Below are positions 1 through 8,357 of a stretch of DNA of 64,000 bases, piece by piece. The DNA is from Nostoc mirabile CHAB5784 (GTDB lineage Bacteria; Cyanobacteriota; Cyanobacteriia; Cyanobacteriales; Nostocaceae), in assembly GCF_020829645.1 (NCBI RefSeq), contig NZ_JAIVFS010000021.1, forward strand, positions 1-64,000, in the 5' to 3' direction. Made by a program: the position numbers and the translations under genes. Numbering within the stretch: the stretch's first letter is position 1; each line of letters starts with the position of its first letter. Below the pieces are notes generated by a model. The model did not search any database, was not told where the DNA came from, and worked only from the letters and a program-made list of their open reading frames with translations.

Positions 1-48
1 TGGACGCAGGTCTGGGTTGCCGAGTCGCGCTGGACGTTTTTTACTCAT
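1..48 (-). CDS. 5' end of a minus-strand gene cut by the window edge
   Basis: An ATG (complement of 46-48) opens a frame that runs off the left edge after 16 codons, beginning MSKKRPARLGNPDL. Only the basic N-terminus is visible, so no family can be named. The hairpin at 58-85 lies just upstream of this start. It could equally be a chance open frame. Confidence 0.35.
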   Translation of the reverse strand, partial: MSKKRPARLGNPDLRP

Positions 49-57
49 GATGTATCA

Positions 58-85
58 CTAAGAACATCAAACCAGATGTTCTTAG
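58..85. terminator. Perfect 11-bp stem hairpin
   Basis: CTAAGAACATC is followed by a 6-nt loop (AAACCA) and the exact complement GATGTTCTTAG. There is no T-run on the minus-strand side, so it may be a weak terminator for the minus-strand gene at 287-1129 or an operator-like palindrome 10 nt upstream of the partial gene at 1-48. Confidence 0.4.
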
Positions 86-286
86 ATTATATCTTTTGCA
101 TCCTTTTTGCTTAAGTTGACACCAATGAACATGTTGTGCCCCTACGATTATCTGTACCTCACGCCTGTTGCAATCTGCTGTACTTTAAACCCTTTTTCCC
201 CCTGCCCCCTGCTCCCCGCTCCCTGCCCCCTGCCTTATCCCAATGATAATTATTTACGCCGACATACTTAGGGCAACCGTGCGTCC

Positions 287-1129
287 TTACTTATTGCCGC
301 ACAATAAGCCAAACCGAATTAACCCACGCTGATAACCGCGACGCATTAATCCCAATGATAATGCCCCTTGGATAGTAGTCCAACCAGCATTTAGTAAGCC
401 CCAAAACGCTTGGGGAGTGAATGCCGAATCAATCACCACGTTCCAAAAGGGGGCAACAGCAGTTGACCAATCGGCGGTGCGGATATTATGTAATGGTAGT
501 TGATGTGCGATCGCTTCGTACTCTGGCAAAGAAATCACATAAGGCAAACAATACACCCGATAAATATCTTGTAAATGCTTTTCCTCATCCGCCGTTAGTG
601 GAGACTCATCAGTTGGTCGATGACACCAAGTCACCATAATTAACTTGCCACCAGGCTTCAATACTCGATAGCACTCTTGAAGAAACTTGGTTTTATCTGG
701 CATGTGTTCACCGCTTTCTAGCGACCAAACCAAGTCAAAAGAATCGTCAGCAAAGGGCATTGCTTGAGCATTTGCGACTTGGAACTGTGTTCTTAGGCTC
801 AAATTAGCTTCCATTGCGCGTTCCGTTGCTCTGGCGGCTTGTACAGGACTCAGTGTAATCCCTGTAGCCTTAGCATTAAACTTTTGTGCAAGGTATAAAG
901 AACTGCCGCCGATGCCACAACCCAAATCTAGGATGTTGTCAGCTGCTTGTACCCCTGCCCAATTCAGCAGTTCTTCGATTAAATCAATTTGAGCCTGACG
1001 GCGTTCTTTTTTCTGGATACCATCAGCACCGTAATAGCCGTGGTGCATGTGTTCGCCCCAAATCTGTTCCCACAGACCAGAGGAAGCATCGTAAAATTGC
1101 TGAATTTGCTGGTAAAGTGTTGCGCTCAT
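287..1129 (-). CDS. Gamma-tocopherol C-methyltransferase
   Basis: SAM-dependent methyltransferase of 280 residues, the last step of alpha-tocopherol (vitamin E) synthesis in cyanobacteria. The SAM-binding motif I is ILDLGCGIGGSSLYLA (about residues 64-79), followed by the SLESGEHMPDK and RVLKPGGKLIMVTWCHRP segments. The sequence closely resembles what I recall of Synechocystis Slr0089, including the N-terminal FYDASSGLWE and HMHHGYYG motifs and the C-terminal RGLIRFGLL. It starts with ATG and is transcribed away from trkH through a 240-bp divergent spacer. The name rests on remembered family similarity; MPBQ methyltransferase is the nearest alternative. Confidence 0.88.
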   Translation of the reverse strand: MSATLYQQIQQFYDASSGLWEQIWGEHMHHGYYGADGIQKKERRQAQIDLIEELLNWAGVQAADNILDLGCGIGGSSLYLAQKFNAKATGITLSPVQAARATERAMEANLSLRTQFQVANAQAMPFADDSFDLVWSLESGEHMPDKTKFLQECYRVLKPGGKLIMVTWCHRPTDESPLTADEEKHLQDIYRVYCLPYVISLPEYEAIAHQLPLHNIRTADWSTAVAPFWNVVIDSAFTPQAFWGLLNAGWTTIQGALSLGLMRRGYQRGLIRFGLLCGNK

Positions 1130-1368
1130 GAAAAAAGCTGTGTTAAGACAAAGCCGAATTAAAAAAAAACATACAGATAGGCTACCATGTGTGTTTTTAA
1201 TTAAAATAGGGTCTTTTGGTTTGCAGGGATAATAAACTCCGGTTTCTCTTCTCTGGAGAAATTTACTGATTTTCCCTTAATAAGCTGCCTTTGCTCTCAT
1301 TTGCATACCGGATGTTTCCGAGATGCCTAGCATGATTGAGTTTTTTAATTTGAAATTTTCAATTAATT
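1130..1368. promoter_or_regulatory. Divergent intergenic region, methyltransferase / trkH
   Basis: About 240 bp separate the two divergent starts, so promoters for both genes must lie here. A short inverted repeat, TTTCTCttctctGGAGAAA, lies near 1244. No clear sigma-70 boxes or strong Shine-Dalgarno sequence before trkH could be fixed by eye. Confidence 0.4.
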
Positions 1369-2706
1369 ATGACTGTTGCTCGCACAATTTGTTTGGGTTT
1401 TTTAGCTGTCATCGCTGTAGGTACTATTCTGTTGATGATGCCTTTCTCGACTAGCAATAGTACTTGGAATGATCTGATTGTGGCGCTATTCACATCCACA
1501 TCCGCAGTTTGTGTCACAGGTTTATCAGTAGTTGATCCTGGTACTTATTTTTCCTTTTGGGGTCAGTTGTTTATTGCGCTATTAGCTCAGATTGGCGGTT
1601 TGGGCTACATGACAACTACCACATTTCTGATTTTGCTCATTGGTCGTAGGTTTGATATGCGGCAAAAAATAGCCATTCAACAAGCTTTAGACCGACCGGG
1701 GATGAGTGGTAGCGCCCAAGTAATCCGTTCAATTATTGCCACCACTTTAATTTTTGAAATTACAGGTGTATTTTTACTTCTACCAGCTTTCGTTCCTGAG
1801 TATGGATGGAGTAAGGGACTTTGGTTAGCAATTTTTCATAGTATCAATGCTTGGAATAATGCTGGTTTTAGTTTATTTAAAGATAACTTAATTGGGTATC
1901 AGTCATCCTTCTTAGTAGTCTTCACCATTACAATACTAATTATCTTTGGGGGAATTGGCTATCAAGTAATTTTGGAAATGTACCTTTGGTTGCGCGATCG
2001 CATTTTACAAAAATCTATTAAAATGCAAATATTTTCTCTAGACTTTAAAGTTGCAACCAGCACAACTGTTATATTATTGTTAACAGGATTTGTTGCTTTC
2101 TTCTGTATAGAAATCAGAAACCCGGAAACATTTGGTTCTCTAAATTTACGCGACCAAATATTAGTAGCTTGGTTTCAATCAGTTACTCCCAGAACTGCTG
2201 GTTTTAACACCATTGATATTGGCAAAATGACCACTGCTGGTCTATTTATTACGATTGCATTAATGTTTCTTGGTGCAAGTCCAGGTGGTACGGGAGGAGG
2301 CATGAAAACAACAACCTTGAGAGTCCTGACCAGTTGTACTAAAGCTATCCTCCAGGGTAAAGAAGAAGTTTTATTATATGATCGCAAGATAGCAATATCT
2401 TTAATTTTAAAAGCTGTGGGTGTGTTGGTGGGTTCAGTAGCGACCGTGATTTTAGCTACGATTTTAATAAGCCTCACAGATCCAACATTAGATTTTATTA
2501 AAATTTTGTTTGAAGTGGTATCAGCCTTCGCTACTGTAGGGCTTTCTACAGGGATTACAGGAACTATCTCTACAACAGCAAAGCTCATCTTAATTGTCAC
2601 TATGTACGTTGGAAGAGTAGGTGTTTTACTACTGATGTCCTCTATACTAGGAGACCCCCGCCCCACCAGAATTCACTATCCTGAAGAAAATTTACTCGTG
2701 GGATAG
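1369..2706 (+). CDS. TrkH/KtrB-type potassium uptake channel subunit
   Basis: Membrane pore of a Trk/Ktr K+ uptake system, 445 residues. The four pseudo-repeated selectivity-filter segments can be read: SAVCVTGLS (about residue 45), NNAGFSLF (about 163), TPRTAGFNT (about 269) and FATVGLSTG (about 390). Each lies between hydrophobic membrane segments. The ATG gives the N-terminus TVARTICLGFLAVIAVGTILLMMPF, directly entering membrane helix 1 as in bacterial KtrB. The TrkA-type regulatory partner follows 200 bp downstream on the same strand. No strong ribosome binding site is visible. Whether it is Na+-dependent KtrB or H+-coupled TrkH cannot be told from sequence. Confidence 0.93.
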   Translation: MTVARTICLGFLAVIAVGTILLMMPFSTSNSTWNDLIVALFTSTSAVCVTGLSVVDPGTYFSFWGQLFIALLAQIGGLGYMTTTTFLILLIGRRFDMRQKIAIQQALDRPGMSGSAQVIRSIIATTLIFEITGVFLLLPAFVPEYGWSKGLWLAIFHSINAWNNAGFSLFKDNLIGYQSSFLVVFTITILIIFGGIGYQVILEMYLWLRDRILQKSIKMQIFSLDFKVATSTTVILLLTGFVAFFCIEIRNPETFGSLNLRDQILVAWFQSVTPRTAGFNTIDIGKMTTAGLFITIALMFLGASPGGTGGGMKTTTLRVLTSCTKAILQGKEEVLLYDRKIAISLILKAVGVLVGSVATVILATILISLTDPTLDFIKILFEVVSAFATVGLSTGITGTISTTAKLILIVTMYVGRVGVLLLMSSILGDPRPTRIHYPEENLLVG

Positions 2707-2760
2707 TTAGGAAGAGGGAGTAAGGATCAGGAAGTGGAGAGGAGAATAATTCTTGACAAC

Positions 2761-2795
2761 TGACTAATGACTAATGACTAATGACTAATGACTAA
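2761..2795. repeat. Heptamer array, (TGACTAA)x5
   Basis: Five tandem copies of TGACTAA lie between trkH and the trkA-like gene. This is an STRR-type array of the kind common in Nostocales intergenic DNA. Confidence 0.9.
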
Positions 2796-2904
2796 CAAAT
2801 AAACTGATAAAATATACATTGAAAGGCAAAAAATAAATTTTTAATTCAAGCGGTATGAGCGTTTTTTGCCCTAAATACAGGGAGTCATAATAAGGATAAC
2901 AAAG

Positions 2905-3600
2905 GTGAATCTGTCATCATTAAGTTTTTTTCGCAGTTTACGTAAAGATAACCAGCAATTTGCTGTAATTGGGTTAGGTCGCTTTGGTAGGTCTGTCTGT
3001 TCCACACTGCACAATTTTGGTTATCAAGTGCTGGCAACAGATATTGATGAAAAACGAGTTTCAGAAGCATTAACTGAGGGAATAGTTGGTCATGCTTTGC
3101 AACTAGACTCTACAGAACCAGCTGCACTCAAAGAAGCTGGAATTTTTGAATTTGATACTGTAATTGTAGCGATTGGCAACTACGTTCAAGAAAGCATCAT
3201 AACTACCCTAAATGTGAAAGAGTCTGGTGTACCCCACGTCGTTGCCAAAGCTTCTAGTGAAGTTCACCGTAAACTGTTGCAGCGAGTAGGAGCAGATCAT
3301 GTTGTTTTTCCTGAGTATGAAGCAGGTTGTGCCTTAGCGCGTACACTTACCAAACCAGCAATCTTAGATCGGTTTGACCTAGACCCAGATAACAGTATTG
3401 TAGAGTTGATTGTGCCTGATGAATTTCACGGCAAAACAATCACTGAGCTTCAACTTCGTAACCGCTACGGTTTAAATTTGCTAGCAGTGAGCCAGGATGG
3501 TAAATTTATAATTAATCCTGACCCCACCAAGCGTTTAGAGCGTGGTTCAGCAATGGTAGTTATTGGTTGCAACAAAGATATCAATCGTTTGCCGATTTAA
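2905..3600 (+). CDS. TrkA/KtrA-type RCK regulatory subunit
   Basis: Cytoplasmic gating subunit for the K+ channel, 231 residues. The N-terminal Rossmann RCK domain shows FAVIGLGRFGRSVC (about residues 20-33) and the acidic strand end ATDIDEKR that binds the nucleotide ribose. A TrkA_C domain follows (about 150-231, from DNSIVELIVPDEFHGKTITE). The start is GTG at 2905, supported by AAGGA about 8 nt upstream. It probably forms one transport system with the trkH-like gene upstream. Confidence 0.93.
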   Translation: MNLSSLSFFRSLRKDNQQFAVIGLGRFGRSVCSTLHNFGYQVLATDIDEKRVSEALTEGIVGHALQLDSTEPAALKEAGIFEFDTVIVAIGNYVQESIITTLNVKESGVPHVVAKASSEVHRKLLQRVGADHVVFPEYEAGCALARTLTKPAILDRFDLDPDNSIVELIVPDEFHGKTITELQLRNRYGLNLLAVSQDGKFIINPDPTKRLERGSAMVVIGCNKDINRLPI

Positions 3601-3603
3601 AAA

Positions 3604-3648
3604 AGTTAGGAGTTGAGAGTTAGGAGTTAGGAGTTAGGAGTTAGAGTT
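3604..3648. repeat. Heptamer array, TTAGGAG type
   Basis: Tandem TTAGGAG copies with one variant begin directly after the trkA-like stop codon. Confidence 0.85.
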
Positions 3649-3672
3649 ATTAACTATCAAAGAAAATAAAAG

Positions 3673-3713
3673 CGCCAGTCGCCAGAATTGATTCTGAATT
3701 CTGACGACTGGCG
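3673..3713. terminator. Long hairpin, probable bidirectional terminator
   Basis: CGCCAGTCG pairs with CGACTGGCG, and after one mismatch CAGAATT pairs with AATTCTG around a 7-nt loop. T-rich DNA follows on the plus strand (CTTCTTCTTTTATT), and T-rich sequence follows on the minus strand too. It lies between convergent genes, the trkA-like gene (+) and the original end of the TPR gene (-). Confidence 0.7.
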
Positions 3714-3748
3714 GATGACTTCTTCTTTTATTCCTAACTCTGAGTTTT

Positions 3749-3867
3749 TTATTGCCCGGGACTTGTTGAAGTAGGCTGGAATTCAACTGAGACAGGCACA
3801 TTACCAGGATCGGCTGAAGTTTCTGGTTGATTTGGCATTTGTCGCTTAAGTGTTTGTATTAAATTAC
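3749..3867 (-). pseudogene. Severed C-terminal end of the TPR gene
   Basis: On the minus strand this stretch reads in frame NLIQTLKRQMPNQPETSADP and ends SVEFQPTSTSPGQ with a TAA at 3749-3751. If the 193-bp element at 3868-4060 and one copy of its 5-bp target duplication are removed, the frame joins exactly to the TPR gene at 4058-4591. This is the former tail, now untranslated. Confidence 0.85.
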
Positions 3868-4060
3868 TAGGACTTACGCACTGTACAAATGCATCGTGAT
3901 GTGCATTACCTATCTTGAGGAAGTTTTCAGGCTTTTCTTAATTATCCTGCGATCGTAAATAGACGATGCTGTAGGGGCTAAGCTTTGCTGTGCCCTTACG
4001 AAAGATATGGTTTTTAACCTTAATCCATATTTGGTATTTCTTGTCAATGCGTAAGTCCTA
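3868..4060. mobile_element. 193-bp MITE with TAGGACTTACGCA inverted ends
   Basis: Terminal inverted repeats TAGGACTTACGCA and TGCGTAAGTCCTA bound a 193-bp non-coding element. Direct repeats ATTAC flank it (3863-3867 and 4061-4065), so the target duplication is 5 bp. It contains no ORF and must have been moved by a transposase in trans. Its left end supplies the present stop codon of the TPR gene. Confidence 0.9.
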
Positions 4061-4591
4061 ATTACTTGTAGTAGCTGAACTCTGAGGAGGAGTAGCTGTT
4101 TGACTACTTTTCTGGGAAATTTGCTGCATTAGCTGTTCAATTTTCTCAGCTTGTTCAATGTTCCCTTGCTCACGATACTCGTTATGGGCACGGTTCAAGA
4201 CTCTACTAGCTTTCTTGATGTCGCCCTGATTATATAAACTGACTCCCAAGTTATAGTAAGCTGAGGCATTTTTAGGATTTAGGCGAATAGCTTGCCGATA
4301 AACAGAAATAGCCTCAGAAGCTTGACCATGAATTGCTAGCAAATTTGCCATATTGTTGTAGGCTGTGGCATTTTTAGGATCTAGCAACAAGGCTTGGCGA
4401 TAAGTGCCGATCGCAGGCTCTATTTGACCTTGTTGTTGCAAGGCGATCGCTAAGTTAAAATAAACGTTGGCGTTGCTGCTATCTAAATTAATTGCTTTTT
4501 GGTATGCTGCGATCGCATCCTCAAGCTGTCCTTGTTCATACAGCGCCAAACCCAGATTATACAGTGCTGCTACCCTTGTGGAATCTATCAT
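4058..4591 (-). CDS. Tetratricopeptide repeat protein, 3' end truncated by MITE
   Basis: The 177-residue product has about four TPR units of the YNLGxALYxQGQxEEAIxxYQKAIxLDP type (for example [17 protein letters not shown]), then a charged, Gln/Ser-rich tail. TPRs mediate protein-protein contacts, and no enzymatic domain is seen. The stop TAG lies inside the MITE, which removes about 36 further residues encoded at 3749-3867. The ATG at 4591 is inside the end of queA (35-nt overlap). The frame continues upstream to a stop with further TPR-like residues (FIIAYRQSL), but there is no earlier start codon, so the N-terminus may also be clipped. Confidence 0.8.
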   Translation of the reverse strand: MIDSTRVAALYNLGLALYEQGQLEDAIAAYQKAINLDSSNANVYFNLAIALQQQGQIEPAIGTYRQALLLDPKNATAYNNMANLLAIHGQASEAISVYRQAIRLNPKNASAYYNLGVSLYNQGDIKKASRVLNRAHNEYREQGNIEQAEKIEQLMQQISQKSSQTATPPQSSATTSN

Positions 4592-5765
4592 AAGACTCTG
4601 GCGATAAGCTATAATAAACTCCCACAGCTGACGGCAAAATTAGCATTGCATCGCCGAATGAATAAAAGCGATATCCAAAAGCGATCGCTTCGTTGTATAT
4701 ATTCAATAACCGTTGTCTGCCAATTAGCGCACTTACCAACATCAGCAAACTAGAACGCGGCAGGTGAAAATTAGTAATTAAACCATCCACCACCCGCCAT
4801 TGGTAGCCGGGATAAATAAACAGGTCTGTTTTCTGGCAAAATGGTTGTAAATTCCCAGATTGAGCCGCCCCTTCTAAAGCCCGTACTGCCGTTGTTCCCA
4901 CAGCGATAATTCGACCGCCAGCTGCTTTAGTGGCGCGGATTTGCTCTACTGTAGCGGCGGGGACTTCAATCCATTCTTCGTGCATCTGGTGGGTAGTTAC
5001 ATCCTCCACTTCCACAGGGCGAAATGTACCTACACCAACGTGCAGCGTTATAAAAGCTTGATTTATATTGCGATCGCGCAACTTTTGTAATAATTCTGGG
5101 GTAAAGTGTAATCCTGCCGTCGGAGCTGCGATCGCTCCTGGTTGTTTGGCATAAACTGTCTGATACTGCTCATCAGCAGCTGACGAGGTAGTGATATACG
5201 GTGGTAGCGGGATTTCACCAAATACCTCTAACAGTTGCACCAAAGATTTTCCCTCTGGCACATCAAATTGCAACAAACGCCCCCCGGTTGCTGCGTCTGT
5301 TTCTAGAACCGTAGCCGTGAGTTGGGGACTCTTTACTGGGTAGGAATCTTCCGAATCCCCAATCCCTAATTGCCTGACATCAAAAATAATCTTCGTTCCC
5401 TGTTTGAAGCTTTTTCCTGGCTTAACTAAAGCTAACCAACAGTTGTACTGCCGTTCTTCTAAGAGCAACACCTGGATTTTACCACCAGTGGATTTATGGC
5501 CATAAAGTCGCGCTGGAATGACTCTTGTATTGTTCATAACCAACAAATCACCAGAGCGCAGCAGTGCAGGCAAATCATGGAAAATGTGGTGCAAGGGTGC
5601 TGTTTCGATGCCTGTAGTCGGAGAATCAACCACGAGTAACCGCGAGCTATCTCTAGGAACTGCTGGGTTTTGAGCAATGAATTCTGGAGGTAGTTCGTAG
5701 TCATAGCTAGCTACCGAGCAATCTAATTCAAAATCTTTTTCTTGTGGGCGAGAGGTATCTTTCAA
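4557..5765 (-). CDS. queA: S-adenosylmethionine:tRNA ribosyltransferase-isomerase
   Basis: QueA transfers and isomerises the ribosyl group of SAM to 7-aminomethyl-7-deazaguanine in tRNA to make epoxyqueuosine. Family landmarks are [20 protein letters not shown] near the N-terminus, [64 protein letters not shown] and the near-terminal [12 protein letters not shown]. At 402 residues it is longer than usual. The last 20 or so residues after FGDAMLI have no family equivalent and are read through the start of the TPR gene in another frame. The start is TTG at 5765 because no ATG fits before the conserved YDYELPPE. Confidence 0.93.
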   Translation of the reverse strand: MKDTSRPQEKDFELDCSVASYDYELPPEFIAQNPAVPRDSSRLLVVDSPTTGIETAPLHHIFHDLPALLRSGDLLVMNNTRVIPARLYGHKSTGGKIQVLLLEERQYNCWLALVKPGKSFKQGTKIIFDVRQLGIGDSEDSYPVKSPQLTATVLETDAATGGRLLQFDVPEGKSLVQLLEVFGEIPLPPYITTSSAADEQYQTVYAKQPGAIAAPTAGLHFTPELLQKLRDRNINQAFITLHVGVGTFRPVEVEDVTTHQMHEEWIEVPAATVEQIRATKAAGGRIIAVGTTAVRALEGAAQSGNLQPFCQKTDLFIYPGYQWRVVDGLITNFHLPRSSLLMLVSALIGRQRLLNIYNEAIAFGYRFYSFGDAMLILPSAVGVYYSLSPESYDRFHKGSSTV

Positions 5766-6037
5766 ATTGGCTTCTACTAGTTTTTGGTTTATTTAGTATT
5801 TATACTCTCTTAAAAAAGCTTGTTTGAGCTTTCCCTTCTAAAGGAACTTTAAGGGATCTTCGTTCAGTTTCATCACTTGACTATAAGATGGGTACTATTA
5901 GGTAACACGGAAAAATTAACATAAAAATTGGGTAAACCTCCCCATCTAAAAACGGGGGCTTTTACCCTACCGGGAACAGGCACTGATTGACGAATATAGA
6001 TATGTAGGATTGGCTTTGATCCCAAGCACCAACAAAC
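5766..6037. promoter_or_regulatory. Divergent spacer, queA / gene at 6038
   Basis: These 270 bp separate divergent starts and should hold both promoters. The stretch is AT-rich, and I could not place -35/-10 boxes with confidence. Confidence 0.3.
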
Positions 6038-6427
6038 ATGGAATACTTGTACTACCTGGCAAATGCCAGTCTAACCCTGAGGGTCGTTCAACACCTGCAC
6101 GCTAGACCCCAGACACCAGTTTCTTTCGTCACCGTAATTCATCAAATTGATGGCTGGGTGGTTAGGATCAAACTCAAAGGTCAAGTCTCGCCCCAAGAAG
6201 ATGGCGACTTTCGGGCTTTTCTAAATGAATTAGGAATTAGCTATGAGCCGCCAATGAGGGTGCAAATGGCACTTTGGAGTTTGGAAGCCGGACAATGCCC
6301 TGTGGACGTGATGCGTCGGTATCAGGTTGCGATCGTTTCTCATGGTAGCCCAGAGAGAGATGAAATCGAGGCATTCCGGCAACAATTTGTCCGGGGCTTA
6401 GGCTACTGTCCAGAAACTTTGGCGTAA
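6038..6427 (+). CDS. Conserved-looking cyanobacterial protein of unknown function
   Basis: 129 residues, soluble, beginning MEYLYYLANASLTLRVVQHL, with no signal peptide or membrane segment. A beta-rich N-terminal half (VSFVTVIHQIDGWVVRIKLKG) is followed by an acidic helix region and a C-terminal QQFVRGLGYCPETLA. No known domain is recognised. A good ATG and typical codon use support a real gene. It is convergent with yraN and shares no operon. Confidence 0.7.
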   Translation: MEYLYYLANASLTLRVVQHLHARPQTPVSFVTVIHQIDGWVVRIKLKGQVSPQEDGDFRAFLNELGISYEPPMRVQMALWSLEAGQCPVDVMRRYQVAIVSHGSPERDEIEAFRQQFVRGLGYCPETLA

Positions 6428-6497
6428 TCCTATTTGGTTTTAACGCCACTACAAAATTATTGGTCATTGGTAATCAAAATATTTTATCAATTACCGA

Positions 6498-7016
6498 TTA
6501 ACCATTATCAATTGAAGAGTCGAAAGCTGCCAGAATGTATTCTTGCAGCTTAAACTTGTATCCGGCAGCTGATGAAGTAGCTAGAGCTTCCTGGGTTGCT
6601 ATAACCACAGTCAGATTTTTTGATATCCTTTGACAGTAGACAATAGCAACATCAAATCGACAAGAATAATCTGCCTTCTCAGGGTACTGGGCTAAAAACA
6701 TTCCAGCTGTGCGCCAGATTTTTGCTTGCTTTTGTGGGGTGATTGCGCTTCTTCCCCCTGCATCCCAACTACCTGAACTGCGAGTTTTGACTTCCACAAA
6801 TGCCAATAATGAGTGGGGAGTGGGGAGTGGGGAGTGGGGAGTGGGGTATTCTCCCCTGCTCCCCTGCTCTTTTCCAGTTACTCCATGATATTCAGCAATT
6901 ATATCGATTTCTCCCCAACGGCTAGAAAAGCGACGATGGAGAATTATCCAACCTGTAGATTGCAACCATTGGGCTACTAGGTCTTCTCCTAATTCACCAA
7001 TATCTGGACAATGCAT
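6498..7016 (-). CDS. YraN family (UPF0102) nuclease-like protein with repeat insertion
   Basis: 172 residues with a restriction-endonuclease-like fold. The N-terminus is GELGEDLVAQWLQSTGWIIL, the active-site strand GEIDIIAEY (about 49-57) and the second half FVEVKTRSSG (about 87-96), giving the D...ExK signature. Between these halves family members usually have about ten residues. Here about 20 extra residues (including PTPHSPLPTPHS) are encoded by a GAGTGGG heptamer array in frame. The insertion lies in the loop between catalytic strands, so activity may be retained. The biological role of YraN proteins is unclear. Confidence 0.85.
   Translation of the reverse strand: MHCPDIGELGEDLVAQWLQSTGWIILHRRFSSRWGEIDIIAEYHGVTGKEQGSRGEYPTPHSPLPTPHSLLAFVEVKTRSSGSWDAGGRSAITPQKQAKIWRTAGMFLAQYPEKADYSCRFDVAIVYCQRISKNLTVVIATQEALATSSAAGYKFKLQEYILAAFDSSIDNG
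6811..6846. repeat. GAGTGGG heptamer array inside yraN-like gene
   Basis: Five copies of GAGTGGG, followed by a CCCCTGCT-rich stretch, lie wholly inside the yraN-like coding region. They are read in frame on the minus strand as Pro/Thr/His/Ser-rich residues. Confidence 0.9.
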
Positions 7017-7101
7017 ATAAACTTTAGTATTCTCGGTTATTTAATTCAACAGGAAATAAGAGTTTCTAGCAGTTACCCGAAATCATCCTTCCATGATGTG
7101 T

Positions 7102-7650
7102 TTATTCTTCCCTTCCTGGCGTGGAATTCCCAATAGTCAAAATGAAGTGAACATAATTGGGGTAAATATCCATAAAAGAGTGATGCTCGACATATATGCC
7201 ACCACCGCATTCCAGAAAGGTGATGAACGGTTCATAAGGGTCAGGAAGACCATTCGCCGGGACTGCATCAAATTCCCGTAGACGACACCAAAATAAGTAA
7301 TTACGTACCCCTAGCACAACATAGACACTGCCACGCCTGACTGATATCCGGTCGCTGTTGTATAACTCGTCCAGCCATTGCATTAGGGGAGACGGGAGTT
7401 CAATGTCAGGGCGAATCTGGAGAGCTAGATTTTGAAAAATATGCTTCTGTTCGCTCTGCAAAAACTTTGCCCATTGCCTTACCCGCGACAGAAATTCTAA
7501 CATCAGTTCTGTAAGTCTTTCGTCTTTCTCCCCCATTCCCAGCGTATCCCACTGAATAGCCTGAAGTCGTGCGAAGGCAATGTTCAAATCGTCGGATGAA
7601 CTTGAAATAGTATTCATCAAAATATTTTTAAAGGATTTTTGCGCTAACAT
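7102..7650 (-). CDS. Hypothetical protein
   Basis: 182 residues, soluble, no recognised domain. A helical N-terminal region (LNIAFARLQAIQWDTLGMGE) is followed by RVRQWAKFLQSEQKHIFQNLALQI and a beta-rich end (ECGGGIYVEHHSF). The start may be ATG 7650 or an internal ATG 12 codons later (MNTISSSSDD). It is divergent from the pentapeptide-repeat gene, with 39 bp between starts. Confidence 0.65.
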   Translation of the reverse strand: MLAQKSFKNILMNTISSSSDDLNIAFARLQAIQWDTLGMGEKDERLTELMLEFLSRVRQWAKFLQSEQKHIFQNLALQIRPDIELPSPLMQWLDELYNSDRISVRRGSVYVVLGVRNYLFWCRLREFDAVPANGLPDPYEPFITFLECGGGIYVEHHSFMDIYPNYVHFILTIGNSTPGREE

Positions 7651-7689
7651 CTCTGACTCAAGGATAATGAGATAGAGGAGGGTTCGCCA

Positions 7690-8214
7690 TTGGCTAAAAA
7701 TCGCATGAATTCTAAGTTAAGCGCCCGAATTTGGGCAACCATACTCAGCTTATTGCTGTGGGGAATAGTTGGCATCACCGCAACCGCCGGTTTTGTTCCA
7801 ACAGCTTTGGCACTTGAATATAATAAAGAAATTTTGGTTGACGCTGATTTCTCAGGACGTGATTTAACAGATTCCAGCTTTACCAAAGCTAATCTTCGCC
7901 AGAGCAACTTCAGCCATGCTAATTTGAACGGTGTCAGTTTCTTTGCAGCAAATTTGGAGTCTGTGAATTTGGAGGGAGCTGACTTGAGAAATGCTACTTT
8001 AGACTCAGCTCGTTTAGTTAGAGCAAATTTGACAAATGCACTGTTGGAGGGTGCTTTTGCTGCTAACGCCAGATTTGATGGCGCAATCATTGATGGGGCA
8101 GATTTTACCGATACGCTGCTGCGTTCCGATGAGCAAAAAAAATTGTGCAAACTTGCCAAAGGAACTAATCCCATTACAGGACGAGATACGCGTGACACGT
8201 TGTTTTGTCCTTAG
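7690..8214 (+). CDS. Secreted pentapeptide-repeat protein
   Basis: 174 residues. An N-terminal signal segment (about 12-40, [20 protein letters not shown], then ALA) is followed by about 15 pentapeptide repeats of the A(N/D)Lxx type (for example [15 protein letters not shown]) to about residue 140. These form a right-handed quadrilateral beta-helix. The C-terminus has two Cys ([12 protein letters not shown]). The start TTG at 7690 is chosen because GAGGAGG lies about 8 nt upstream; the next ATG is at 7705. Export to the periplasm or thylakoid lumen is inferred from the signal peptide. Function is unknown. Confidence 0.85.
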   Translation: MAKNRMNSKLSARIWATILSLLLWGIVGITATAGFVPTALALEYNKEILVDADFSGRDLTDSSFTKANLRQSNFSHANLNGVSFFAANLESVNLEGADLRNATLDSARLVRANLTNALLEGAFAANARFDGAIIDGADFTDTLLRSDEQKKLCKLAKGTNPITGRDTRDTLFCP

Positions 8215-8230
8215 TATTTTCTAGCTGTAT

Positions 8231-8337
8231 ATTGGGAATTGGGCATTGGGCATTGGGCATTGGTTATTCTACTCTTGCTTTCCCTGCTCCCCCTGCTCCT
8301 CTTCCCCCCATTCCCCATTCCCTACTCCCCATTCCCT
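8231..8337. repeat. Low-complexity intergenic array
   Basis: TGGGCAT heptamers (8236-8264) are followed by C-rich CCCTGCTCC and CATTCCC repeats between convergent genes. Confidence 0.7.
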
Positions 8338-8357
8338 ACTCATAAAATATTGAGCAA

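Noticed and set aside
2175-2666. Minus-strand 163-codon ORF inside trkH
   Set aside because: Shadow of the trkH-like gene, whose pore motifs are unambiguous on the plus strand.
4499-4753. 84-codon plus-strand ORF over the queA/TPR junction
   Set aside because: Overlaps two well-supported minus-strand frames and has no family features.
7644-8198. Minus-strand 184-codon ORF over the pentapeptide gene
   Set aside because: Antisense shadow; the periodic Ser/Ala/Lys pattern mirrors the pentapeptide repeats.
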